In this document: positions 1 through 11,879 of the stretch, one piece after another | How the letters are laid out: each line of letters starts with the position of its first letter | How positions within the stretch are numbered: the first letter of the stretch is position 1 | Source of the DNA: Cunninghamia lanceolata | Lineage: Eukaryota > Streptophyta > Pinopsida > Cupressales > Cupressaceae | DNA: 64,000 nucleotides | NCBI GenBank assembly: GCA_027924645.1 | Contig: BSBN01000297.1 | Coordinates: forward strand, 8,308,001-8,372,000 | Direction: 5' to 3' | Made by a program: the position numbers and the translations under genes | The notes under the pieces: generated by a model | What the model was told of the DNA's origin: nothing | The model's input: only the letters and a program-made list of their open reading frames with translations | Database searches by the model: none

Positions 1-560
1 CTAGAAATTCCCCTATAAATTCTACAAGGAAACTCTTGAGAGCACCCTAAGAATTGATCAAGCCACAATTGACAATGGAAGGAGAACATATGGCTCCAAT
101 GGAATATCAGTAACCTATATCCATAATAATAGTTAGAATATGAATGGCAACAATAATAGTGGCAATAGCCCCTCTACACTCAAAATCCTAAAAAATAACT
201 GAAGCTCTATAATAGATGGGGTCACAAATGCTCCATTAGTTAGGAATGGCCATAGTAATTAGAACTATAATAACAACAAATATGGTGGAGGTAATAATTA
301 CTCAAACATGGGAAGCCAAAATGTCAACACTATTGAATACCCCTTAAGAAACAATTATAACTAGAGAGATAATAGGCTACATAATAGTTTCTTGTTTGGT
401 GATAATAGATATGACCTATACTAAAGGCCTAGGGATGTAAATATTGATAAATTATGCTCTTACAAGGCAAGGGAGAATGACATAAAAATGTTGGAAGTAC
501 AATCAGTTTATTTCTAAACTGCCCAAAGAACAACAATGCCTACTTGTGGACATGTTCCTT
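1..560 (+). pseudogene. Asn/Gly-rich gag-like remnant (uncertain)
   Basis: No long frame is open, but from about 263 the plus strand reads an Asn/Gly-rich stretch (NYNNNKYGGGNNYSNMGSQ) and continues for some 60 codons with stops at N*R (TAG) and Y*R (TAA). Such composition is common in the linker or nucleocapsid part of gypsy gag proteins and resembles the Asn/Gln-rich stretch of the element at 46.4 kb. No zinc knuckle or gag core is visible, and the left part lies outside the window. It could equally be simple low-complexity sequence. Confidence 0.3.
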
Positions 561-1195
561 CACTTTTAAGACACCCCAAACCATAGTTGTTAGGGGCCCA
601 CTCCAAAATTTTGATTTGTGAATTTACCAAAACCTCTTTTTGATACATCAGAAAAATAATACTTTAATTCAATTTAGTTCCTCTAACATTTTTGCATCGG
701 AATTGACAATAACCTCCCAACTAGAAGGACCCAACACATCTTCTCAAGCTGAGACCACAACAGTGCGTCCCACTTGTGGGACATTGTCATTTTTGCCTGA
801 AATCACATATTTTTAGAAAAATAAATTATTTAAGCCTAGAGGGTGATGCAGGAGCATTCGAGTTCACGAGCGATCCTGTGTCAACCAAAGAAAAAGATTT
901 TCAGGTTTCAGTTCAATTTTGTTATGTTTTACTTTTCATTGTATTGGTTTTGGTCTTTTTATTTAGGAGGATTTTTTACATACATTTTGGTCAAGTTGAA
1001 GACATCACCTTGTAGAAGGGATTAATAACTACTTGTAGTTTCACTTTGGTGAAAATTGGTGAAGTTATGAAAAATTAGAGTTTTGAACTTTCTTAGGAAC
1101 AAAATTGGGATTTTAGGGTGTACCGAGAACATTGGAAATCTCCAATGGGTTATTAAGACTTAGTTCTTTCTGGTGGAGTTATTTTGATTGAGTTG
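561..1195. other. Unclassified spacer
   Basis: No supportable gene. Short frames at 776-1,025 have no recognisable domain. Similarity between the two NA elements stops near 1,195, so this block is either foreign to NA1 or a diverged 3' end of it. Confidence 0.4.
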
Positions 1196-1926
1196 TTCCT
1201 CCTCTCCTAAAAATCTACACATGATGTCTATTTTCTAGGTTTTCATCATGGTACTTATCCAAGGCGCCACCAAGGGTGGTTTTCACCATTAGTTGAAGGG
1301 ATTTCTCTTTACTTTTTTGATTTTTTTAACTTTTTGATAGGATAGGGGAATATGGATAGGAGGGAATCAAGTGTCTAGTTCCATGAAAGGTGATAGTCCC
1401 ATTAGAGATGGATGTCATTGCATGGACCATGTCAAATGTCATTATGCTCATAGATGTTGGTAAGGGGATTGCATGAGAGAGATGGATTGTGATGTGGATT
1501 ATTTAGGGAAGATAGTGGATTATAATGTGGATTATGTAGGACTTACGCACAAGGATGGACAAAAGGCTTATGCAAAAGCATGGACCATAGGAAGGTGATG
1601 GGTGAAATACATAGGATAATAGTTGAATGATGGGGTGATGGAGGTATGTGGGAATGTTGTGGAATGGAATTGAACCATGACCAACGGTTGCACATACCAT
1701 ATTAACATGGAATATTTTGATTTGATGGTGGTGTAGGAAGCAATGTAGATGTTTTCTTAGGAGATGGTTGATGTAGGCAGTTAGGTACCCACACAGACTT
1801 GGTATTTTTATGATTTTTGCTTTTCATGTGGAATGAAGTAATTTGAGTTTTTGGAATGGAATGGCATTTATGAATGGATGAGGATGGTTGGGATTTTTGA
1901 GAGGTGGATGCCTCATTTGATTTGAC

Positions 1927-4481
1927 CTATTTTTGCTTAGGGACCCAAACCATTTTAGTTTTGGGCTTTTCTTTTGGTGGTATGGGCTTAGGTAGCCTTT
2001 TAGATGTATTTTTCTTTGATTTTTTGCATTGATGTCCTAAGGCATTAGGACCCTTAGGATTTTTGGCTTTATAAAAGGAGGCATCCAAATTTTTATTTTT
2101 GAATCCCATGGGTTGGGTGGAAGCTTTATGTTTAGACGATGTGTGCATTGATTGGTCATGATTAGGAATGTGATGGAATGTGTAAATGGATGGATTTGGC
2201 ATTGGGAGAAGTGGTGGTAAAGTGGATGGTGGAATAGTAGGAGTTGGAAGTAATGGAGGTACAGTGGATGGTGGAAGGTGTATGGTCACATGATTTTGGC
2301 ATTTGTAAGATGATGGAGGAGGAATGGCAACATATGTCTTGGGTATGTGATAGGACTTGTGATGGAAAGTGGTGGACTTAGGAGGCATGGAGGAATAACC
2401 AACATCGTTAGATTGTTTACCTTGGGGTGTGAATCCAAGACCATATGAGCATGGAGGAATGTTGACATGGATAGGCTCCAAAATACCTTGTTCACGAAGG
2501 CCTAAGCCTTTACAATGATAGTTCATGTTTTGGAGGATGCGATGGACAATGGGACTATGGGTGTGTTGGACACTAGACTTGAGTTTATTATTTTATGGAG
2601 AAGGTGAGGTGGTGGACAAAGGTTGTTGTTGTCCTAAGGAAGCACATTCATGAATGAAGGCAGATAGGCCAATAGGATATGTTGATGGACTTGAAATGGG
2701 GTCGATAGTGGATGAAGAAGGATCATTAGGAGCTTATTATCATTATGTTCACTAAGATCCAAGTTATTTGTTTGATCTTCTATGTTTTCTTGGGAGGCAT
2801 GTGTCTCAGTATGAAAAGTGGATGCTATTGGATCATGGGGTGAGGGAGAAGTTTCTTTGCTTCGAAGGAAGGCCATGAAACAGGGTGAATGCTCAAGTAG
2901 GTCAACAAGACTTTCATTATATGTAGTATGTAGGTCTTGGGTATCTTGCTCATGAATGGTTGTAGGGGTATGAATAAGATCAAGTTATTCATGGATAGGT
3001 TCTTCATCATGAATAATGTCTTGATCATGGAAAAGATACATGTTATGGATGGGTTGGATGAAAATGATTTGATCTTGATTAGAATGAGGGACTAATGGTT
3101 CCACATGCTTAGGATTATACCCTTGACATAACTCTTGATTTTCTTGAATGGAAGTGGAAGGCTCTAGGAGAGGCTTGGCATGTTCTTGATGGTCAACAAC
3201 ATGAGGGCATGATGGAAGTTGACTTGGGCTCATGAGGGGAGACTCTTGAATTGGCTCAAGGGGTTATGGACCATATGAAGGGCTTGTAGGAATGGGCATG
3301 GTGTTTGAAGGTTCTTTGATAGGCTTAAGGATAGGACTTTGGTGTCATGGTTGACTCCTTGCTAGTAGCCCTTGGATCGCATCCTTTGGAGGTGTAGGGG
3401 TGGATAAAGTTGAAGGCTTAGGACTAGGATTAGGTGGCATGGAAAGGTTCCATGGTGGAAGGGAAAGTGGGGTATTGGATGGATTAGACTTAGGGTTTTG
3501 ACTTTGGTTAGGTGGAGGGTCAAATGGATTGAATGGATTGGAAGGTTTGGAGAACTCCACATGTTTACTTTTGTAATGTTTGAACTTAAGACATGGAGTT
3601 GATGTATTGGAAAGTGGATTAGAGGATGGTAAGGGTAATGAAGGGGCTGATGGATTGGAAGGTGTAAGTACCAATGGATTAGGACTAGAACATGGTGGCT
3701 TTAGGATAGGTCTTTGATTGGATGACAGTATAGTATACTTATAGGTGGGATAAGGTAGACTAGTGTTACCCTTGTCAAAGGTGGCATTGGGACTAAAAGA
3801 CATTTGATCTTGTTGCAAAGGTGGAATTAGGCTCACATGTGCTTGTTGTGGAATGAATTTATAGGTTGATGTGGCTTTGACATGGAAAAAAATTGGATTG
3901 GATGATGTGGCATTGACTTGGCATATGGATGGACTAGGTTGGTATGAAGTGGAGGGGGATGACATGTAGGATTGATTTGAATGTTGTTGATGTTGTGGTT
4001 GCATTTGTTGGATTTGACAAGTGGCGATGAATTGTTGGGCTTGGACTAGGAGGTGTTGGATTTGAGGTGATTTGATTTGTTGAAACTTTTGGAAGAGGTC
4101 TTGAAGTCTTTGTATGGTTGGTTGGTCTAGGGGTTGTGATACTTGGTGAAGTGATTGAATGAGGTCTTGGAGTTTGGGTGCTAGGACATTGTTTTTGAAT
4201 GTTGTCATGGTTTCACACATGTTTTTAAGTCTTTGCATTTCATCTTTTTCCTCAAGGTATGCAACATACTTCTTGTCATCATTGGAAGTAGGAGGAGGGC
4301 CCCCTCGAAGTATGAGTTTAGTTCTAAGATTTGTCTCATTATTAGAACAAGAGGGAGGGCCTCCTTGAATTATGACCTTGGGCTTAGGTTTTGTATCATT
4401 GTTTGAACTAGAGGGATGTCCCCCTTGGAGTATGATCTTGGGCTTAGGATTGGGCATAGGCTTGCTTAGGATTAAGACCAT
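1927..4481 (-). pseudogene. NA-family Pro/Ser/Gln-rich frame with G-patch-like motif
   Basis: The first 378 codons (4,481-3,345) are open and begin MVLILSKPMPNPKPK. The frame then continues in pieces at 3,233-2,985, 2,876-2,634 and 2,526-1,927, separated by stops and frameshifts, giving an ancestral length of roughly 850 codons. In order it shows three copies of a ~20-residue repeat (PKPK-I-QGG-P), a Gln-rich probably helical part (about residues 75-170), long Pro/Ser/Asn-rich linkers, an acidic/His segment, a G-patch-like motif (KGLGLREQGI...GLGFTPQG, near 2,510-2,410) and a basic tail ending KMVWVPK. NA2 keeps the same order, so this was a real element protein. G-patches occur next to the protease in some gypsy elements, and TatB has one at 39.0-39.3 kb. 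No gag core or protease site is visible. The role is unknown. Confidence 0.6.
4290..4455 (-). repeat. Three tandem ~60-bp coding repeats
   Basis: Three in-frame units near the N-terminus of the NA1 frame encode variants of KPK-(I/V/L)-I-(Q/R)-GG-(H/P)-P followed by Ser/Asn. NA2 keeps one unit and part of another. The solo LTR at 58,254 sits exactly inside the GGH-P portion there. Confidence 0.65.
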
Positions 4482-7290
4482 TTTGACTAGTGTTGTTTAG
4501 GACTAGGTTGATGATGTGGAATGAAGTGATAAGGATAATTATGAAGATGAAGGTTGAATGATGAAGATATGATTAGAATGTGATTATGAATGATGAGGAT
4601 TGATGTTGTTTGGATATGACTGGATGATGTGTAATGATTAGAATGATGTTGATTGGATAATGTAGAATGACAAGGATATGATTAGAATTGGATTAGGATG
4701 ACTTGGATATAATTAGGGTATGCTTATGTGGAATGATTATGATAGATGGAATATGATTAGGATGAATGTGTTGGAAAGAATGTTTAGAATGACTTGTTTA
4801 TGTGTTTGATGTTTATAGCTTGATGTGGCAATTTGCAAACAAATGATTACACATGTACACATGTGAATCACACACACAAGACACATAAGCAAGTTTGAAT
4901 TTGAAACCTAAAGAATGTGATGAATAAGCAATCACTTGAAGAAGACACATCAACAATCCTATGCTTAGTCAAGTGGGGTATGGCCAATTAGGTCTTAAGC
5001 TAGGTTGCACAATGTTGACTAAGGAAACAAAATGAAAGCGAAATAATACCACACAACCAAGAGAAAGGGGTAACCCACCCTTCACCTTCACTTACCAAAG
5101 GTATAAAGTTCTTTGGGGCTTAGCCAAGAGTGACAAGATTTTGACTTCCAAAGAGGGTGTCTTTCGATTCACACCTCGGTTGAGGTCGTCCCTTGGAGTG
5201 GTGTGTCTCTAAGAAGGCCTCCTAAGAAGGGTATGGAAAAAGTGAACCAAGTGAGGTGCTTTTGATCTCCAAGATCACCTTGCAGTGCAAGGAGAGAGCA
5301 TACACATGCGCATTTGATTCACACTTGCACTTGTTAATTTCCCTTAGAAAATCCAAATGTGTGGTGTGAAATTGAATGGATGAGAGGTGTTTTTGATTCT
5401 CAAGATCACACGAAGTGCATGAGAAGAGCATACACACATTTAATCACAATCAAGTTCACCAAGCAATGAAGACACTTGTTCTTTTTAATCCCAAGTCAAA
5501 ATGTGTGATGAAGATAGTGGTTCATTTTATGCCCAATTTTGAATGTGTGAATGAAGACATGATGTTCATTTTAAGAGCCCAAATCCAAATGTGTGACAAG
5601 CAAGATTGATTGAGAAATGAAATATTAGAAGGAATGCACCTAAAATTTTCACTTCCAATCTTTTGTGTATGACTGATCTTGATGTTGCTACATATCCTTA
5701 GATGCACCTAGAAGCCATAAAATCGAAGAAGAAACAAGTAAACTTGAACATGGAAGCGTTACGATGAAAAATAGAAATCTAAAAAATATCTGATGTAAAT
5801 GAATAGATACAACAAAATAAATTGCATGAACAAAAATGAGAGGAAATTCTATGCACTTTTAAAAAAATTTCGCAAAAATTGGATGAATTTTGCAAAAGTT
5901 ATATGCGTTTGAAGTTTAAATGGAGAGCTGACTTTGACTGAGAAAAAACCTAATAAAATGATATAGTCACCTAAAATGGTCTTCTCCACTGTGTAGTTCA
6001 CTGGGTCAGCTTTCCACCGAGCCCTTTTGTGTGAATTTTCAATGTCGTATGCCCAAGTTATGAGAAAAAGAAAAAAATTGCCCTATTAGGGCATGTAGAA
6101 GGCAAGGGGTCAAGGCTGGTAGTTAACTGTTACCGCTGGCGGTTAAACCAAAGACTAGTCACATGGGCGGTTTGTGCAATAGGTGGTTAGATTGGCAGTC
6201 TAGCTTAGTGACGCCCTTGGTCATCCATATGACTAGGGGTCAAAAGAGAAGAAAAAAATAAAGAGGAAAAGAAATGAGGGGGCTTATAGCCCACCTCGTG
6301 GTCACTAAGGTGACCAAGACTTACTGTCGAGGCCCAACAATATAAGTAGTTGTAGGGGGCTTAGAGCTCGATGATTCTCATAGTTGAAGGGGCTTAAAGC
6401 CTAGCAGTTGGTGACCTAAGTTTGTTGTTTGCATGATGCTTAAAGGAACGACGACCACTGCTTGGTCTCTGCCACTGGTGGCGGTGGCGATCACAATAGG
6501 CGTGAGTGGGGAGACTCAGGTCGAGCAACAATCAATGAGCAGGGTCGATGAGAAGGGAGATTTAGGGTTTGCAAGCGGGAATGAGTGATGGTTTAGGTGA
6601 CGACAGGGAAGTTCGAAGGTTTAAACTAGTGGAGGCGGTGAAGAGGTCGCTGCCAATTTTGGAGGCAATGAAGTTTAATAGAAGCGGCGGTGACAGTTTC
6701 TAATGGCAGTGATTGTGATAGCTAAGGTGCCGACCTAGGGTTTTGCAGGGTGGAGAAAAAGTTGTGGGTGTGTCAACTACCCTATGCAGAGTGGCGACAG
6801 GGAAGAGACAATTGCGACAGTAGGGTGAAGACTTTCGGCAATGGCGACTAGGGTTGCCGACCCAGTGGTGGGGGATGCAAAAGGGTTTCGATGAGGTTGT
6901 CTGCAGTTAGGGCTTAAGCACAAAGGCCTAGGGTTTAACACAGTCAACTTAAACCTGTGAATTTAAACTTCTAAGCAAGCACTTACAATGTTACTTCCTA
7001 CAAAATAAATGAAAAAAAAACACCTGCAAAAGCGAACCAAAGATGCAGTCAGTGCACAGGGGGTGGCGGATCCATATTTTACAGATCAATACCATACAAC
7101 CTGCTCCCCCTAATTTTTTTTTTCAAAAATGGACAAATTTTTTTTAGAGGCCAAATATGACGAATTTTATGTCGATCTTCATTTGCAAGGCCTTCCAAAC
7201 TCAATGGTGAGGTCCGTTTGAGGCCAGGAGGTCACCTACAAAAACTAATTTTCAGAAATTGACAAAAAATGTTAGATTTGTATGATTTCA
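4482..7290 (-). other. NA1 leader between PBS and frame
   Basis: About 2.8 kb with no long frame. It aligns in patches with the NA2 leader, for example the block just inside the PBS, the 6.0-6.4 kb region around the conserved hairpin, and the 5.2-5.5 kb region. The 6.4-6.95 kb part is GC-richer than its surroundings and carries several AGGGTTT/TAGGGTT motifs. NA2 has about 2.2 kb more in this interval. Confidence 0.55.
6299..6316 (-). promoter_or_regulatory. Conserved leader hairpin, NA1 copy
   Basis: On the minus strand this reads TGGTCACCTTAGTGACCA, a perfect 7-bp stem with a 4-nt loop. The identical 18 nt occur in the NA2 leader at 54,145-54,162 although the surrounding sequence has diverged. 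A dimerisation or packaging role is only a guess. Confidence 0.45.
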
Positions 7291-7304
7291 CGTCGAGTTC
7301 ACCA
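7289..7304 (-). promoter_or_regulatory. Primer-binding site of NA1
   Basis: Minus strand TGGTGAACTCGACGTG starts 3 nt inside the LTR end. NA2 has TGGTGAACCTGACGTG at the same place. Starting with TGG fits pairing with a tRNA CCA end. The tRNA was not identified. Confidence 0.65.
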
Positions 7305-7307
7305 TTT

Positions 7308-8069
7308 TGTCGTTAGGGCAAAAATTAGGTCTGAAACTAAAACAACAAGATATCAAACCCTAACTAGCACAATAGAGTAAAAACTAGCATGGAAATCAAA
7401 ACAAGAAAGCAAAGCAAACTGAAATCTCCACACTAGACTTGATTTATCTCCATTACTCTTCTCAACCTCACATAAGAATGCAAGATTTTGAAGGATGATT
7501 GTGGGAGGAATGTTGGTTGCTCACTATTTCAGCAGCATAACGATACTTGAAAATTGGATATTGCATATGGCTTGTGAGAGGGTTGATTTATAGGAAGTGA
7601 GTGATTTGAAACGATGGTTGAGATTGAAAGGCTAATTGAATGATGTGGACGACTAGGATCGAATAGGGTTTTCCACTCCATGAGGAGTTGTAGTCATGCG
7701 ACAAGTGTGCAAAAGAGAATAAAGGAGACCTAATTCAAATAAAATATTATTTAAATTAGTTGTGCATGTGAAGGGTTGTAGTCATGTGACAAGTATAGGG
7801 TAGACCTAATTTAAATAAAAGATTATTTAAATTAGTTGTGCATATGACATGTGACATGTGTTTGAATGTGATGAAAGGTGAGGAAATAATTCAAATATTT
7901 TATTTGAATTATTTGGAACATGTGAAAGGAGTATTAACTAAATAAATATGATTTATTTAATTAATTGTCTAGGTGATTAGGATGGGATTAGGACAAAATG
8001 TCTTATGATGTCTCTAGTAATGTGTCGACTAGATGATGGGAAAGACATGGACAAATTTAAGTGTCTACA
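7308..8069 (-). mobile_element. 5' LTR of NA1 (762 bp)
   Basis: On the minus strand it begins TGTAGACACTTAAA at 8,069 and ends ...CTAACGACA at 7,308, directly before the primer-binding site. NA2's LTR (772 bp) begins TGTAGACACCTAAA and ends ...CTAACACA. A TATA-like TATAAATC lies at 7,592-7,585. The U3 half is rich in short AT inverted repeats and holds a partial tandem duplication (7,687-7,848). The flanking 5 bases at 8,070-8,074 are GTTCC; the partner duplication would lie at the unseen other end. Confidence 0.8.
7687..7848 (-). repeat. Imperfect tandem duplication in the NA1 LTR
   Basis: Two units starting at 7,687 (88 bp) and 7,775 (about 74 bp) share GTTGTAGTCATG, CCTAATT and ATTATTTAAATTAGTTGTGCAT. 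They fall in the U3 part, upstream of the TATA-like motif. Confidence 0.7.
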
Positions 8070-9714
8070 GTTCCTACTATCTTCAACATCTCCAACAAAG
8101 TCTTCTTTATAGATTATTTTTGATAAAGTTCTCAGATCGCAAAGTTCCTACACTCAGAATTCTCTAACGACATGCTTCTTGTAAGGTGAGTAGAGTTTCA
8201 TGGTGTTCCAGAACCCTTGAAAACCCCAATTGTTCTTGTTCCATTCTATATTCTTGATGAAGTTTCAACACTTAGAAGTTTTCGTGGAGTTCCAAATGAT
8301 CAGGTAGTTCCAAAAGAGGAGGAAAAATCCAACCAAATGGAAAATTTCTTAAAGTCCTTTGAAACTCTGATGAAATTTTCATTATAAAGGAAATCAAGGA
8401 AAATGAGTGCTATGGGAACACTAGAAATATCTGATGAGTTCCCACTCCTTCCCAAATTGTCGATGGACCGAAGGTGCCAGTAAAAGTTCTTAATGAACTA
8501 GAAATAGCTAGTGATGTTCCTAATGCTTCTTAAATTACCGATAAAGTTATTTGACAATGTTTAATTGATAAAAGTGGCCTTTTCTTCTTATTGGGTAGGT
8601 CTTAGTGACTCGTAATCCTTAGTAAAGTTCATGTTTTCTTCAAAGACTCTGACGCATTGTTAAAAGGGATATGAAATCGACTTGTATGCAGATTTATACA
8701 CATGTCTAAATGAGGTTAAAAGACTTGTGACTGTTTAGTTTCATAACTATAATATGCAAGTGGTTGAACTTCCTCTTGTGGGAAGTATATAATGGATGAA
8801 TGCAATTTGTGAGAGGTTCCTCGTGTTGGTTTTGGAGAGTCATCCTGAGAGTTGACCTAGGAGTGAGTTTGGGAATAGTTCTTGAAGAAGAGAAGATGGA
8901 ATTGAAGATTGTTAAAATTGTATTCCTCAGTTTTGCTACAACAAATGTATGATGTAGATATCGATTGAGATTTGAATAAATTCAAATGAAATTGTGTTGT
9001 TTTGGGAATTTGGCATTGTATTGATTTGGCATGTGGATGCTTAGGTAGAGTAATAAAATCAATGGATGTTTGTTTGCATTTATTTGTGCTTCTGTTGGTT
9101 ATTTTTGTTTGGCTACAAGATTGGGTTGCCTAATAAGGTTCCCTAATATTGAATGCATTATAGGGGTTGCATCTAAGGAGGTTTAATTGGAAGGGGTTAG
9201 ATCAAACAGTAATCTATAAAATATGAATCTAATAAAAGATTTACAATTTTTTTAACTAGACATAAATCTATACAATTACATGAAGATCAAACTAGTCTCA
9301 AAGAGGAGTATTCCACTGCTATCCAATAAGGAAGAGCATAATAACTCTAATAAGATCTTACTCTATTCTACACTAATAAATTAACCAATCTCAAGAGCAA
9401 GAACACTAAAGAGTAGTGGAAAAATTCCAATTTCTAAGAATCTAAAAATCAAATCACATAAATAAATACATAAGCAAAAATGAGATAAAGAAAGGAACCT
9501 GACATCGAAGGGATAAGGTCTCAACCTAGGAATCTAGTAGTTTGACGATTTATTGTACTAAAGACAGACATCTGACCAATTACAGAGCACATACATTATC
9601 TGGCTCCCTACAGGGGGATGCATGCTTGGACAGGGCAAACACAACAACTGAGGAGGATGTAGAGGCACCAACTATTAGTCAGTCACCTTCATCACATCAT
9701 AGTGCCCTTCTATC
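8070..9714. other. Unclassified spacer
   Basis: About 1.6 kb without a supportable frame. The plus strand shows repeated AAGTTCC-type words (8,070-8,560) and a TATATAA at 8,787, so it may be a decayed LTR, but no boundary, PBS or polypurine tract was found. Confidence 0.35.
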
Positions 9715-10330
9715 TAGATTGCATGATGCGATAGTTTGGACAGGTGCAAGGTATTCTTGCAACTGTGCTGACCTACATGCACTCACATCGTAGCATAGTG
9801 AGACTAGGGGATTGACCTCATCCCATGATCGCGGATGTAGAGCTTAGTGACCCTAATAGTGAGGGGTAGGATGCATCACCATTGTCTGATGATGATGACG
9901 TATTCATGACATGGTAGGATGAATCACAACTACCACCTATTTTCTCGCTTGATGGCCCAACTAGAGAGCCACAAATTTTGACAGAGCAAGGTTTGGGGGA
10001 GGAGGGAGGAGAGGAGATAGACAATGAGGAGTGTGATGATGATGATGATAAGGAACACACACCAACATAGGTAAGGAGTCAATGGAAGTGGGATGAGAGG
10101 TGTTGTTGCAGAGGAGAGGTTGAGGGTCTGACCTTGAGTGGCACTAGTATCACTATCAACTAGGAGAGTAACCAGTAAGAGGGAGTGAGGGGAGTCAAGT
10201 AGTGCAACTGCTATGAGAACCAATTCAACACCAATGACAGAGGTAGTTATAATAGCTATTAGCATGAATGACGTGACACTTATGAGGCATATGGATCCAC
10301 TATATCCCGATTGGCAAGTCGATGATCCAG

Positions 10331-10439
10331 GTGAGAATTTTATATTTGCATTGTGATTATGTAGAATACTAGATGTATATTTGATTTTGATTGGATGATT
10401 TGATGAGATATATGATGTCACTTTTGCTTTCCTTTTTAG
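10331..10439 (+). other. Intron of the TatA-linked PMD-like gene
   Basis: Donor CCAG|GTGAGA, a T-rich 3' end and acceptor TTTTTAG|TG. The same donor and acceptor positions occur in the 34-kb copy (31,680 and 33,963), where the intron is 2,284 bp because of an insertion. Confidence 0.55.
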
Positions 10440-10629
10440 TGAACATATGGGAGTGGTTCAACTACATTGGTTGAGCACTTGCAAAGATGGTGTCGAGCAT
10501 TAAGCCTGAGCAGGGTGTGTGGGTCAACTATAGGCCTTAGTAGACTTTAGGGTGACATCTCAAACATTTTTGAACTAGTGGCACAACTGAGAGCTGCATA
10601 TGAGGAGAGTCGAGTTCATGGGAACTATT

Positions 10630-10815
10630 ATGTTGTAGAGGTGATGGCTATCACGATGGAGTGGGACTAGGAAATTATAACGTTCACAACAGAGTGAGAC
10701 CAGGCTGCCACATAGGTGACTGCACTCATGGTAGAGAGAGACCATGCTGCTAAATAGGTGACCACACTCATGGAAGAGAGACCAAGATGCTATATAGGTT
10801 ACCACAGTCACAATA
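10630..10815 (+). repeat. ~42-bp in-frame repeat, about four copies
   Basis: Four degenerate 14-codon units of the form VT-L-(T/M)-(V/E)ERD-AA-Q follow one another. The spacing and Glu/Arg/Leu/Ala content suggest an extended helix or coiled coil at the protein's C-terminus. Confidence 0.55.
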
Positions 10816-11240
10816 GAGCGAGACCTGTCAGTGACAAGAGCAGAGAGTTCATGTGATGCTCTATAGAGCCAGCTAGATCTCGTGAGGGTAGACTTGTAGA
10901 GAGCTTAGACCCTGCTAGTGATATATCTAGGCCATACATGGGTGTAGGGCCTGATGAGTGAGACAACTAGATTACGAGTTGAGGTTACTCAATAGAGTGA
11001 GCTATGTCTAACAGTTGAGGCAACATAACTAAGAGGTACAAGTAGGGGCTTACAAACAAGAAGTCACAGTCACTCCCAATCCAAACCTTCTCGACAAGAG
11101 CCTTCTGTACAATAGCCACCACTAGGGCCAGAGGGATTAGGTAGCCATGGAGGGTATAATTGTTTTCTATACATGTATATTTTAACATGCCACATTTTGA
11201 TGTAGTGGTGATTTTGTACTATTTTGTATCGAGAGACGTG

Positions 11241-11260
11241 ATATATATATATATATATAT
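11241..11260. repeat. (AT)10 microsatellite
   Basis: Ten uninterrupted AT units directly downstream of the PMD-like gene. Confidence 0.9.
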
Positions 11261-11870
11261 GAGATTTTGATTTTTTTGAGTGATATATGTGTTGTGAGAT
11301 GATGTTGTATACTTTGTATCTATTATTGAGATGGTTTAATTAAATGCTATTAAGATCTAATTAAACGACTTAATAAAAGTGTTTAATCAAATGCTAGATT
11401 GATTTAGTTAAACAATAATGATGAAATTTACATAATTAAATACAATAAATATCTAATTGGTAAATTAACAAAGAAAGTTATCTAATTAAATACTTGTGAA
11501 AGATCTAATTAAATAACTAGAAGGAGATTAATTAATTGTTGTACAATTAAATAATCGACATGGTAAAGAGAATGAGGTAATTTCTATTTGAAAATGAAAA
11601 ATACAACTAACATTCAAGACAACAAGAATCGTGTCATGAACAAAAACACAAACATAAAACATGAATGTAAAGTATTGCATAATACTAAACAAACAAACAC
11701 ATTGTGTTTTACAAGAAAAACTACATATTTGAATATACAATTTTGAAAGGAATAATAACACTAAAGAGTTGTGTTAATGATTGAATGACATAAGGAACAC
11801 AAAAATTATATTCTAAGCATAAATTAGTCACACAAATGCCGCATAAAGAAGGAAATCTAAGCATAGAAAT
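11261..11870. other. AT-rich spacer shared with the TatB copy
   Basis: No gene. The part to about 11,560 resembles 34,690-34,920, in both cases between the PMD-like gene and the integrase end, which supports common descent of the two composite elements. Confidence 0.5.
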
Positions 11871-11879
11871 GACTCAAAT

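Larger units (their letters stand above)
1196..8069 (-). mobile_element. NA1: pol-less LTR retroelement, minus strand
   Basis: Read on the minus strand, this block has an LTR (8,069 to 7,308), a primer-binding site, a 2.8-kb leader and a Pro/Ser/Gln-rich frame (4,481 to about 1,927), followed by about 0.7 kb of 3' sequence. The same parts occur in the same order on the plus strand from 52,347 (NA2), and similarity can be followed from the LTR to about 1,195, which matches about 63,345. No reverse transcriptase, RNase H or integrase motif is seen in either copy. The organisation fits a large non-autonomous element that would depend on proteins supplied in trans. A pol region beyond the window edges cannot be excluded, and no 3' LTR was found for NA1. 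Confidence 0.75.
9715..10930 (+). pseudogene. PMD-like (MAIN/phosphatase-7-long-form-like) gene, 3' part, in TatA
   Basis: This is the 5'-truncated sister of the gene at 30.2-34.6 kb. Shared pieces in order are: GQV..L near 9,735, an acidic block (SDDDD...) near 9,885, a TMG-type region up to 10,330, a 109-bp GT-AG intron (10,331-10,439), then the second exon starting IWEWFNYIG (about 10,447) with VWVNYRP and FELVAQLRAAYEESRV. The mobile domain itself is missing here, so identity rests on the sister copy. The second exon ends in a 14-codon repeat. It lies on the strand opposite to TatA, 1 kb beyond the end of TatA integrase. Several TAG and TAA stops make it inactive. Confidence 0.6.

Noticed and set aside
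776..1025. Small plus-strand frames of 60-79 codons
   Set aside because: Hydrophobic, T-rich translation without domain, conserved partner or good start context; typical of chance frames in AT-rich DNA.
4159..4368. Plus-strand frame inside the NA1 coding region
   Set aside because: It is the antisense shadow of the NA1 frame, which is supported by NA2.
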